DNA from: Spartobacteria bacterium
Lineage (GTDB): Bacteria > Verrucomicrobiota > Verrucomicrobiia > Chthoniobacterales > UBA10450
Direction of reading: 5' to 3'
DNA length: 64,000 nucleotides
NCBI GenBank assembly: GCA_003134785.1
Contig: PLCN01000020.1
Span: forward strand, 349,864-413,863
A model generated the notes under the pieces. That model made no database searches. It was not told the origin of the DNA and saw only the letters and a program-made list of their open reading frames with translations. The position numbers were made by a program, and so were the translations under genes. Shown piece after piece: positions 1 to 7,509 of this stretch; position 1 is the stretch's first letter, and every line of letters starts with the position of its first letter.

Positions 1-56
1 GACACTGAGGTCCCTCCCACATTGCGAAGAGCTGACGCCGATACTAGCGTGCGCCC

Positions 57-992
57 ATGCCGTCGGACTCAAACGTTTTCACGCTGGGACATTCTCCAGA
101 CCCGGACGACGCCTTCATGTTTTATGCGATGGCGGAACACAAAATCGATCTGCGCGGCTATCGTTTCGAGCACCGGCTCGAGGACATTCAAACGCTGAAT
201 GAGCGCGCGCTTCGCGGTGAGCTGCACATCTCTGCGATTTCGATTCACGCGTTTGCTTATGTGAGCGATCGCTACGCGCTTCTGCCCTGCGGCGCGAGCA
301 TGGGCGATGGGTACGGCCCGATGATAGTCGCGGCCACTGCCGACGGTCTTTCAGCCGGCACATCGGACGAAGAAATCCGGGCGTGGCTTCGAAATCGGAA
401 GATCGCGATTCCCGGCCGGATGACGAGCGCATACCTGGCGCTTCAACTTTATCTCGGCGACTTCGATCACGTCGTGGTCCCATTCGATCAAATCTTCGAC
501 GCAGTGAAAAGCGGGCGAGCCGCGGCCGGCCTGATCATTCACGAAGGCCAGCTCACCTACAGTCGCTCGGGCTTCACCAAGATTGTCGACCTGGGTGAAT
601 GGTGGAAGCGCGAGACCGGGCTGCCGTTGCCTCTCGGCGGAAATGTTTTGCGCAAAGACATCGCCCCTCCGGTGCAACGCGATCTGCTCGAGATCATGCG
701 CGAGAGCATCGATTTCGGGCTCGCGCATCGAGACGAAGCCGTTGCGCATTCGATGCCGTACGCGCGCGACATGGATGCGAATCTCGCGGGAAAATTCATC
801 GGGATGTACGTGAACGATTACACCCGCGACTACGGCGAGACCGGACGCAGAGCCGTCCGCGAATTTTTGCAAGCGGCGCACGAGCGCGACTATCTCGACA
901 AAACGCCCACGGTGGAATTTGTGGAATTCGGGGACGCAGTCATCCCGAGCCGCGCAGACGGCGAGGGACCTCACAATCGAACGGTCGACTAA
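57..992 (+). CDS. mqnD: 1,4-dihydroxy-6-naphthoate synthase (MqnD), futalosine menaquinone pathway
   Basis: MqnD converts cyclic dehypoxanthinyl futalosine to 1,4-dihydroxy-6-naphthoate, a late step of the alternative cytoplasmic menaquinone route. The N-terminus carries the family signature LGHSPDPDDAFMFYA (residues 10-24), followed by GELHISAISIHAF and the GYGPMIVA segment typical of this periplasmic-binding-protein-like fold. The 311-residue length is slightly above the usual length of about 280, because the last 18 or so residues (from VIPSRADGEG) are encoded by a dispersed inverted repeat that runs past the natural end of the gene. The other mqn genes are not in the window. The family assignment is secure. 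The C-terminal tail is probably not functional. Confidence 0.93.
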   Translation: MPSDSNVFTLGHSPDPDDAFMFYAMAEHKIDLRGYRFEHRLEDIQTLNERALRGELHISAISIHAFAYVSDRYALLPCGASMGDGYGPMIVAATADGLSAGTSDEEIRAWLRNRKIAIPGRMTSAYLALQLYLGDFDHVVVPFDQIFDAVKSGRAAAGLIIHEGQLTYSRSGFTKIVDLGEWWKRETGLPLPLGGNVLRKDIAPPVQRDLLEIMRESIDFGLAHRDEAVAHSMPYARDMDANLAGKFIGMYVNDYTRDYGETGRRAVREFLQAAHERDYLDKTPTVEFVEFGDAVIPSRADGEGPHNRTVD

Positions 993-1096
993 CTTGCGCC
1001 CTCGCCGCGTCTCCCGCGGAAACGACGTGCTGTTGACGCAAGCAAACCTGCATTGCAAGTGTGAGGTCCCTCGCCGTCTGCGCGGCTCGGGATGAC
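939..1096. repeat. Dispersed inverted-repeat element, copy 1 (36-bp arms, about 158 bp)
   Basis: A 36-bp arm starting GTCATCCCGAGC and ending GGGACCTCAC (939-974) is repeated as an exact reverse complement at 1061-1096, with 86 bp between the arms. The same arms, with one mismatch each and a partly similar interior (AA[TC]CG...TCGA), occur at 63486-63647. The left arm overlaps the 3' end of mqnD and encodes its last residues. No transposase is nearby, so this is a MITE- or REP/BIME-like non-autonomous element. The first bases of the window (about 6-16) also resemble one arm end. Confidence 0.85.
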
Positions 1097-1115
1097 AGCA
1101 GTTGACCCGCGCGGG

Positions 1116-1292
1116 CTACTTCTTCGGCTTAGGAGTCGGTTTGGCGGCTTCGGTCGCAAACGTCTTCACTCGCTCGAACTCCAGTTTGAATCCGCTCGCA
1201 AAATCGTGCGTGCCGTACTCGAAGAGCACGACAAAACAGAAGGTGAAAAACAGAAATAGAACGAGCCAGAAAAGCCCCCGGAGCAACGCCAT
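1116..1292 (-). CDS. Small single-pass membrane protein (58 aa), unknown function
   Basis: A short reading frame on the minus strand encodes 58 residues, beginning MALLRGLFWLVLFLFF. An N-terminal hydrophobic helix (about residues 5-25) contains many Phe and Leu residues. A soluble tail follows, with a charged segment (FKLEFERVKTF) and a Lys/Pro-rich end (KPTPKPKK). The organisation (Arg before the helix, charged tail after) suggests an inner-membrane anchor with a short tail. It is divergent from the aminotransferase at 1394 and could share its intergenic promoter region. It matches no family I recognise. The hydrophobic/charged pattern and clean boundaries favour a real gene. Confidence 0.6.
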   Translation of the reverse strand: MALLRGLFWLVLFLFFTFCFVVLFEYGTHDFASGFKLEFERVKTFATEAAKPTPKPKK

Positions 1293-1393
1293 GGAACTGA
1301 TGGTAACTTACTCGCCTGTCGAGGTCAACGAGGGCGATCAGGCGCCAAAGTTCCGATTGAACGCCCGGGTGAAGCTGCCATCCTTTTCCAGCC

Positions 1394-2581
1394 ATGCGCG
1401 TGCCTTTGCTCGATCTCAGCGAACAGTACCGCGCGCTGGCTGAACCGATTCGCGCACAGCTCGAGGAAGTCCTTGGAAGCCAGAGCTTCATCCTCGGGCC
1501 GAAGGTGGAAGCCTTCGAGGAGGCGATTGGTCGTTATTGCGGCGCGCCAAATGCAATCGGCGTTTCCTCCGGCACCGATGCGCTTCTGGCCATCCTAATG
1601 GCCCTGGAAATCGGACCGGGCGACGCCGTGATCACGAGCGCCTATTCATTCTTTGCCACCGGCGGCTGCATCGCACGCGTCGGCGCCACCCCGATCTTCA
1701 TCGATATCGACCCAGAGACCTACAATATTTCTCCGGCCGCTCTGGAGCGTTACCTAACGACATCCTGCCGTCCCAACAAGGATGGAGCACTTCTCTCTCC
1801 GCAAGGCACGACGGTGCGCGCTATCGTCCCGGTCCATCTCTTCGGGCTTTGCTGCGAGATGGACGCCATTCACCGAATTTCCGAGCAGTTTCAACTCGAC
1901 GTGATAGAAGATGCAGCCCAGGCCATCGGCGCGGAATGTTCATTCGGCGGTGTCACGGCGAAAGCGGGTGCGATGGGCGAAGTTAGTTGTTTCAGCTTTT
2001 ATCCCTCGAAGAATCTTGGCGCCGCGGGCGATGCCGGAATGGTGATCTGCCGGGATGACGCACTCGCGCAACGTCTCCGTTCCTGTCGTCAGCATGGAAT
2101 GGAGCCGCGCTATTATCATCACTTTATCGGCGGCAACTTCCGGCTGGATGAAATCCAGGCCGCGATCCTCGGAGTGAAGTTGCCATTCCTCGACGGCTGG
2201 TCGGCCGCCCGCCGCGTCGTGGCGGATTTCTATCGCGAAGAATTCAAGCGCCTCGGCCTAACGAATCAGTTTTCGATTCCCGCGGAGCCGTACCGGAATC
2301 TCGGCCTAACGAATCATCATATCTATCATCAATATGCGGTTCGCACTCCGCAGCGGGATGGGTTGCGCGAGCATCTGACGCGCAAGGAAATCGGAACGGC
2401 CATTTATTATCCGCTCGCGCTGCACGAACAAGAATGCTTTTCCTATCTCGGCTACCGCGCCGGGGATTTCCCCGAAGCCGAACGCGCCGCGCGGGAAACG
2501 CTGGCCTTGCCGATGTATCCGGAATTGCCGCGCGAATCGCAGCGCTACGTTGCTGAAGCGATCGCGGAATTTTTTGCTTAA
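1394..2581 (+). CDS. DegT/DnrJ/EryC1/StrS-family PLP-dependent sugar aminotransferase
   Basis: The protein belongs to the fold-type-I aminotransferases that aminate keto-sugars for surface polysaccharides or antibiotics. Visible features are the N-terminal VPLLDLSEQYRAL, the SSGTDALLAILMAL cofactor-phosphate loop, the VIEDAAQAIGAE segment that contacts the PLP ring, and the Schiff-base lysine in FSFYPSKNLGAAGD (Lys206). The GNFRLDEIQAAIL motif follows. The length of 395 is normal. The sugar substrate cannot be deduced, since no other nucleotide-sugar genes adjoin. The coding sequence contains three copies of the octamer CCTAACGA, two of them in a near-duplicated LGLTN segment near residues 289 and 305. 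Confidence 0.92.
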   Translation: MRVPLLDLSEQYRALAEPIRAQLEEVLGSQSFILGPKVEAFEEAIGRYCGAPNAIGVSSGTDALLAILMALEIGPGDAVITSAYSFFATGGCIARVGATPIFIDIDPETYNISPAALERYLTTSCRPNKDGALLSPQGTTVRAIVPVHLFGLCCEMDAIHRISEQFQLDVIEDAAQAIGAECSFGGVTAKAGAMGEVSCFSFYPSKNLGAAGDAGMVICRDDALAQRLRSCRQHGMEPRYYHHFIGGNFRLDEIQAAILGVKLPFLDGWSAARRVVADFYREEFKRLGLTNQFSIPAEPYRNLGLTNHHIYHQYAVRTPQRDGLREHLTRKEIGTAIYYPLALHEQECFSYLGYRAGDFPEAERAARETLALPMYPELPRESQRYVAEAIAEFFA

Positions 2582-2609
2582 ACTGACAAACTCTGCACAG
2601 GCAAAACAC

Positions 2610-2638
2610 TTGCGACCCAGGGCGCCCGAGCCTATATC
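2610..2638 (+). promoter_or_regulatory. Sigma-70-like promoter for tRNA-Tyr
   Basis: TTGCGA (2610-2615) and TATATC (2633-2638) are separated by exactly 17 bp. They lie 24 bp upstream of the mature tRNA-Tyr 5' end, so transcription would begin near 2645. Both hexamers match the sigma-70 consensus at four or more positions. Confidence 0.55.
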
Positions 2639-2661
2639 AACGCTCCCCTTTACCGACAAGC

Positions 2662-2744
2662 GGGTAGGTACCGAAGTGGCCAAACGGGGCGGACTGTAAA
2701 TCCGCTGGCTTACGCCTTCACTGGTTCGAATCCAGTCCTGCCCA
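2662..2744 (+). tRNA. tRNA-Tyr (anticodon GTA)
   Basis: The acceptor stem GGGTAGG pairs with CCTGCCC (2737-2743, one T-G pair) and A is the discriminator base. The anticodon stem GCGGA/TCCGC encloses CTGTAAA with anticodon GTA at 2696-2698. The T arm contains GGTTCGAATCC. A long variable arm makes it a class II tRNA, as expected for bacterial tRNA-Tyr. CCA is not encoded. The stop codon of the convergent permease begins 3 bp downstream. Confidence 0.95.
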
Positions 2745-2746
2745 TT

Positions 2747-4177
2747 TCATTCTCGCGACCGTTTCGCGCGCGCGGCGGCAAATATTCCCACGCCCACGAT
2801 GTTGGCGGCAATAATTACTCCCGCGATTTTGATGGTGAAGCTGAAATTGCTTTTCACATCAATGATCGGAAAGATCGAGAGCGCGACGTAGAGCAAGGTC
2901 ATGAGAAAACCGGAGGCCGCGGCGAGCCGCAGCCACCACGGCGGCGCCGGTTTCAGAACGCGCAAGCCGAACAGCGGGATGGCGAACATGACGAGATAAG
3001 TCAGCGCGTAAAAAATTCCGCCGGCGTTGAAGAGAAGTTGAAACGATTCCTGCTGGCCTACTCCGATGAGGCTGAGCGCACCCATCGCGAGCGTGACGAT
3101 ACCGACGAAGAGGATCGAGTTCACCGGCGTCTTGAAACGCGGATGCAGTTTCGTGAACCATCTCGGCATCAGATGGTCCCAGCCCGCCACCATCGGCAGT
3201 CTCGTTAGGCCGGTGAAGTTAACGCTCGCTTGCGCGACTCTAAGAATGATCAGGAGGGCCAGGGCAACCGGAACCACCAACGCGGCCACACCGAACGTCT
3301 TGAACCCCAGGCTGAGGACTTGCGGGATCGGAGCGATCAAATCGATTTGATCGGGCCGCACGAAAGCGAGGACCGAACTGGTGCCGAAAATGAACATGAT
3401 GGCGATGAGCGGCGCCGCGACCATGACTGACCGGCCGATCGTGCGTGCAGGGCTGCGACATTCGCCGGCGAGAATAGCGACGTATTCAAATCCACCGAGC
3501 GCGCCGAAGCCAAGCTTGCCGAGGATATTCAGGCTGAAGAGCGAGAAGACGGGCATAGCCGTGGCCAGCGGATGATATTCTCGCATCTCGCCCCGCGCGA
3601 CGTGAACAAACGGAAGCACGAGCAGAACGGCGAAGATCGTAAGCATGATGATGCCGCCGACGTTGTGGACCCATTTGCCGACGCTGAGTCCGATCGTCGA
3701 CACGATGACGAGCAGCGCGATCACGAGCAGGCTGGTCAGCGTGATCAACCATCTGTTCGATGAAAGCCATTGGCCGGAAGGCCCGATCGCGTAGGCGAGG
3801 TTCGTCGTTAGTTGCAGACCAATCTCCGACGTATTGGTGATGACGTAGAGCCAGAGATTCCATGCGACCATGAAGCCGGCAGCTTCGCTGAATCCGAGTT
3901 TCGCCCACTGATAGAGTCCGCCTTCCAGCGGCATCAGACGGTTCAAATAGATAACAACGGCCGCGGAAGGCAGATAGAAGAACGCGATCGCAACCAGCCA
4001 GAAAACGACATGCGCCGGGCCGAGCTTTCCCGCCGCGCCGACCCACGACAATCCGATGATAAAAAGAATCTGGGTGAGCGCGAGATCGCGAAGGCCGAGC
4101 TCCTTCTTGAAGTCGGCACTGTGCGCGGTGACGTCCGATTCCGCGCTTCGCAAATTTTCAGCGTGGCGCGCGCCCAT
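2747..4177 (-). CDS. APC-superfamily amino acid permease
   Basis: This is a 476-residue polytopic membrane protein with about 12 hydrophobic segments. The first is ALTQILFIIGLSWVGAAGK, where the family usually has a GxG-type substrate loop. The segment LMPLEGGLYQWAKLGF and the later LGFGALGGFEYVAILAGEC match the conserved TM2-3 and TM6 regions of amino acid/polyamine/organocation transporters. It probably exchanges or imports amino acids by a proton- or solute-coupled mechanism. The specificity cannot be read from sequence. The ORF ends 3 bp from tRNA-Tyr on the opposite strand. The start at ATG 4177 leaves a normal 35-residue cytoplasmic N-terminus. Confidence 0.88.
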   Translation of the reverse strand: MGARHAENLRSAESDVTAHSADFKKELGLRDLALTQILFIIGLSWVGAAGKLGPAHVVFWLVAIAFFYLPSAAVVIYLNRLMPLEGGLYQWAKLGFSEAAGFMVAWNLWLYVITNTSEIGLQLTTNLAYAIGPSGQWLSSNRWLITLTSLLVIALLVIVSTIGLSVGKWVHNVGGIIMLTIFAVLLVLPFVHVARGEMREYHPLATAMPVFSLFSLNILGKLGFGALGGFEYVAILAGECRSPARTIGRSVMVAAPLIAIMFIFGTSSVLAFVRPDQIDLIAPIPQVLSLGFKTFGVAALVVPVALALLIILRVAQASVNFTGLTRLPMVAGWDHLMPRWFTKLHPRFKTPVNSILFVGIVTLAMGALSLIGVGQQESFQLLFNAGGIFYALTYLVMFAIPLFGLRVLKPAPPWWLRLAAASGFLMTLLYVALSIFPIIDVKSNFSFTIKIAGVIIAANIVGVGIFAAARAKRSRE

Positions 4178-4236
4178 GCGCCGATCCTAGCACGGCGCTA
4201 AAGCCGGACGCACTTCAAATTGAACCGTGGCGCTGA

Positions 4237-4740
4237 CTAGCGCCGTTTGCTCTTCTTGCCGCCGCTCTTGCGGGCGCCCGAAGCCTTCTTGCCCTTACTC
4301 TTCGAAGACTTCGCCGCCTTCTTAGACTTGGGCGACTTTACGCCCCGCGCGGCGCTCTTCGATTTCGAGGGCTTGGTCGATTTGCTCTTTTTGCCTGCGG
4401 CGCGTGCCTTCGAGGTCTTGGCGCTCTTCTTCGTCGTCCCGCTTTTCTTCGAGGACTTCTTGCCGCGGCTTTTCGAACCTGCCGCTTTCGTCACTGCTTT
4501 GGCCTTGGCCGCAACCTTCTTGACGGCCTTTTTCACCGGCGCGGCCGAGGAACGGGAAGCTGCTGCTCGCCCCGCCAACGCACCAAGCACGCCACCGACG
4601 ACGGCGCCCACCGGACCGGCCACACTGCCGATGACGGCCCCGGTCGCGGCTCCCGCCGTTTGTTTCGAGATAGGTGGAATATCGATGTTCTCAGATGAAG
4701 AACCGGATGTGTCAGTGGATTTTTGATTTTCGTCAGGCAT
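4237..4740 (-). CDS. Glycine-zipper plus lysine/alanine-rich histone-H1-like protein
   Basis: The protein has 167 residues and two very different halves. Residues 1-28 are acidic and Ser-rich. Residues about 29-62 form a glycine zipper (AVIGSVAGPVGAVVGGVLG), a pattern seen in small membrane-inserting or oligomerising proteins. Residues about 65-167 are almost entirely Lys, Ala, Ser and Gly, in short KKAxK/SKSK repeats like the C-terminal tail of histone H1 and chlamydial Hc2. The tail should bind DNA or RNA non-specifically. Whether the zipper inserts in a membrane is inference. It is a single gene between the permease and a methyltransferase, with no catalytic motif. Confidence 0.75.
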   Translation of the reverse strand: MPDENQKSTDTSGSSSENIDIPPISKQTAGAATGAVIGSVAGPVGAVVGGVLGALAGRAAASRSSAAPVKKAVKKVAAKAKAVTKAAGSKSRGKKSSKKSGTTKKSAKTSKARAAGKKSKSTKPSKSKSAARGVKSPKSKKAAKSSKSKGKKASGARKSGGKKSKRR

Positions 4741-4865
4741 AAGAGTGCGCTCCTTTAGGGCGATGAGTTGGTTGGCTTCTATTCACTACCTATTTCGCAT
4801 CGCGTCAACCATCCAGCCGTGGCGAGATGACTTTTTGCGCCAGGCTCGCCGGGAGCGCCGCCAGC

Positions 4866-5555
4866 TTACCGTGGTGGAAACAGAACGTTTTCCCTTTCGA
4901 CCGACGCGCCTCGGTTGACGAAAAACTCCCGTAACTCGGGAGTGTAGTATTCTCCGTCTCCCTTGGGATTGAGACCGAGAAAAATGCGGCCGCCAGGATT
5001 GAGATGGCACTGGAGGTCGCCCAAAAAGAAGGCCCACTCCGCCGGGCCCCACCACCATTCGCGTTTGCTTTCGCGATTGAAATCAATCGAGAACGCGGTG
5101 ATCAAATCGAACTTCCGACCCAGATCAGGCAAAGGTTCATGCCGGCGAATCGTCCAAACCCGACGTTCGACCTGAAGAAGTTCGAGCAACTCGGTGAAAA
5201 GCGGGAACACATCGATATCGACGCCCAAGGCCGAATGCCCCAGCTGTTGGGTGATAAAGAGAAAGAACCCGCCGCCGCAGCCGAGGTCGAGGACCGACTG
5301 AGGCGAACTGCGATGCAGTTTCAAATCCTGCGCACGCTTGATATTCAGCCGCAGCCATCTCTTCACGTCCGCGTATTTGGCGTAGTGCTCCGTCGATGAG
5401 GCGTAGCGCGCCTGAAGCTCGGCCAGCTTGGTCTGGTCGATCCGGTCGAAAAGCGGTTCGAGGGGCAGCGGATGAATCACTCGTTCCGCGCGCCGCCAGG
5501 CACGCCGGTACGTGAGAGGTTGCGCGAGCTTCGCGACTTTATGCGAGAATCTCAC
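4866..5555 (-). CDS. Class I SAM-dependent methyltransferase
   Basis: Motif I of the Rossmann-like methyltransferase fold is present as VLDLGCGGGFFLFI (about residues 88-101), followed by the acidic motif II in LGVDIDVFP and the motif IV-like segment FDLITAFSIDFN. Near the C-terminus, LNPGGRIFLGLNP is the usual strand-turn before the last helix. The N-terminal 70 residues are basic and may orient the substrate. The substrate is unknown. The 229-residue size fits small-molecule or lipid/sugar methyltransferases. It is transcribed away from the RRM gene, with about 125 bp of empty sequence downstream. Confidence 0.82.
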   Translation of the reverse strand: MRFSHKVAKLAQPLTYRRAWRRAERVIHPLPLEPLFDRIDQTKLAELQARYASSTEHYAKYADVKRWLRLNIKRAQDLKLHRSSPQSVLDLGCGGGFFLFITQQLGHSALGVDIDVFPLFTELLELLQVERRVWTIRRHEPLPDLGRKFDLITAFSIDFNRESKREWWWGPAEWAFFLGDLQCHLNPGGRIFLGLNPKGDGEYYTPELREFFVNRGASVERENVLFPPR

Positions 5556-5683
5556 GGCTCAGCGTCGGCCCGAAAGAGTGTAAGTCGCAAGTGATCGCGC
5601 CACAGAAAATCCACTGGATCGCGACAACTCTCCCGTGCAGAGAAGACGTGTCTGGAGGATTGGACCCCAAACCGAAATGTAAA

Positions 5684-5699
5684 GGCGCGCAAACGCGCC
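5684..5699 (-). terminator. Possible terminator downstream of the RRM gene
   Basis: A GC-only 6-bp stem (GGCGCG/CGCGCC) with a 4-nt loop lies just after the RRM gene stop codon. On the minus strand it is followed by a weak T-rich stretch (TTTACATTT). Confidence 0.45.
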
Positions 5700-5702
5700 G
5701 GC

Positions 5703-6095
5703 TTATCGGCCGCGCCGTTGGCCACCGCCGCTGTCGCGACGTCCACCGCCGCTCCCGCCGCCGTAGCCTCCACCGCCGCCGCCATAGCCGCCACCACCGC
5801 CGCCGTAACCGCCGCCACCGCTGCGTCCACCACCGGGCGGGCGAGCTTCACGGGGGCGCGCTTCGTTCACGGTCAAGGGCCGGCCTTCGACCGTCTTGCC
5901 GTTGAATTCCGTGATCGCCTTTTGCGCATCTGCTTCCGTTGTCATGGTGACAAAGGCGAAGCCGCGCGACTTACCGGTGAACTTATCCTGCATCAACGTG
6001 ACCTCTTGAACTGGTCCCGCTTGAGCGAAAAGATCCTGCAGATCCGTTTCGGTCGTGTTGAAGGAAAGATTTCCTACGTATAATTTAGTTCCCAT
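5703..6095 (-). CDS. RNA-binding protein with one RRM and a glycine-rich tail
   Basis: A single RNA recognition motif occupies residues 1-80. RNP2 is KLYVGNLSF at the N-terminus and RNP1 is KSRGFAFVTM near residue 45, both with the aromatic residues that stack on RNA bases. Residues about 87-130 are a GGGYGGGGGGYGGG-type tail ending in Arg-rich GGGQRRGR. This is the architecture of cyanobacterial Rbp proteins and plant glycine-rich RNA-binding proteins, which are often cold-induced and act as RNA chaperones. The gene is monocistronic and divergent from the ketosynthase operon across 184 bp. Confidence 0.93.
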   Translation of the reverse strand: MGTKLYVGNLSFNTTETDLQDLFAQAGPVQEVTLMQDKFTGKSRGFAFVTMTTEADAQKAITEFNGKTVEGRPLTVNEARPREARPPGGGRSGGGGYGGGGGGYGGGGGGYGGGSGGGRRDSGGGQRRGR

Positions 6096-6279
6096 CTGAG
6101 TTTACTGTGGAAAACGCCGCCTGGTCACTGTTCCCGCTTATCGGATTTCAAATCGCCACTGAAAAACTCAACTGACAATCTACCAACGCACCGAGCTTCC
6201 GTTTTCTTTTCGGCGTGATTAGTAGAGGCTTTTGCCCGCGAAAGCAAATAGAATCGCGGACATGAATCGCCCCTGAAAA

Positions 6280-7509
6280 ATGCCTGGAAATTCCTCACCA
6301 AACCAACGACCGAAAGGCTCGCGCGTGGCTGTCGTAGCCGCCGGGATTGTGAGCCCGCTTGGCTTTGGATTAAACGAAACGATCGCCTCATTGCGCGAAG
6401 GACGGGATTGCGTTTCATCTGTCACCCGGTTCCCGGTAGAGCATTGCCGGTGCAAGACCGCGGGGCAGGTTTCTGACGATCGTCTGGCTGGCGCCGGTCA
6501 GTCTCAGCTTCGTTCCGAGCGGCTGCATCGCGTCGCGCAGATGATGATTCTCGCGTTGGAAGAAGCGCTCGAGCAGTCGCCCGGTTTCGAACCTCAGCTC
6601 AGTGTCGTCGGCACGACGAGCGGCGGCATGACCTTCGGCGAGGAATATTATCGCAGCTTAAAGAGCGGACGGACTTCCAGCCGTCGAGCGGCTTCGCTGA
6701 TTGCTAATTACACGCCGCAAAAGCCCGTGATGGATGCGCAGGAAGCGTTCGGCCTCACCGCACCTTGTCAGGTCATCGCGAACGCCTGCGCCTCCGGCAC
6801 CAACGCGATTGGCCATGCATTCGACTGCGTGAGATCAGGCCGCTACGACCGCGTGCTCGCCGGGGGTTACGACGCGCTTTCCGAACTGGTTTTCGTCGGC
6901 TTCGATTCGCTCCAGGCCTCGACGCCGGAACGATGCCGCCCATTCGATCGCGAACGCTCCGGATTAGTCCTGGGTGAAGGCGCGGCCATTCTCCTGCTGG
7001 AAAATTTCGACATCGCCCAGGCTCGCGGCGCGAAGATCCTCGCCGAGATAATCGGTTACGGAATCTCAACCGATAATCATCACCTTACCCAGCCGAATCC
7101 ATCGGGCACCGGTGCGCGCCAGGCGATGGAAGGCGCATTGCAGAGCGCACGAATTCCAGCGGAGGAGATCGATTACATCAACGCGCACGGAACGGCGACG
7201 CCGTTCAACGATGCGGCGGAAGGCAAAGCGATCGCTGAATTGTTCGATGGCGTTCCGGTCAGCTCGACCAAGGGCATGATGGGCCACTCGTTAGGCGCGG
7301 CCGGCGCGATCGAGGCGGTCATCAGCATCCTTGCTTTGCAGAATCAATTTCTGCCTCCGAACATCAACTTCCGGAACGGAGATGCGGAACTGAATCTCAA
7401 CATCATCGCGAACAGCTCGCAAGCCGGGAGCCTGCGCACAGTCCTATCGAATTCATTCGGCTTCGGCGGCACCAACGCTTCGGTGATTATTCGGGCGCTC
7501 GAGGCATGA
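6280..7509 (+). CDS. fabF: Beta-ketoacyl-ACP synthase (KAS II/FabF-type, KS-alpha-like)
   Basis: The enzyme condenses malonyl-ACP with an acyl primer. The full Cys-His-His catalytic set is visible: Cys170 in NACASGTNAIGHAF, His303 in NAHGTATPFND and His336 in KGMMGHSLGAAGA. The C-terminus ends in the conserved SNSFGFGGTNAS glycine-rich loop. The length of 409 is typical. It overlaps by 4 bp with a second ketosynthase-like gene that lacks all three residues, as in KS-alpha/chain-length-factor pairs, so it may serve a specialised polyene or lipid pathway and not housekeeping fatty acid synthesis. No ACP or ketoreductase gene lies nearby. Confidence 0.9.
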   Translation: MPGNSSPNQRPKGSRVAVVAAGIVSPLGFGLNETIASLREGRDCVSSVTRFPVEHCRCKTAGQVSDDRLAGAGQSQLRSERLHRVAQMMILALEEALEQSPGFEPQLSVVGTTSGGMTFGEEYYRSLKSGRTSSRRAASLIANYTPQKPVMDAQEAFGLTAPCQVIANACASGTNAIGHAFDCVRSGRYDRVLAGGYDALSELVFVGFDSLQASTPERCRPFDRERSGLVLGEGAAILLLENFDIAQARGAKILAEIIGYGISTDNHHLTQPNPSGTGARQAMEGALQSARIPAEEIDYINAHGTATPFNDAAEGKAIAELFDGVPVSSTKGMMGHSLGAAGAIEAVISILALQNQFLPPNINFRNGDAELNLNIIANSSQAGSLRTVLSNSFGFGGTNASVIIRALEA

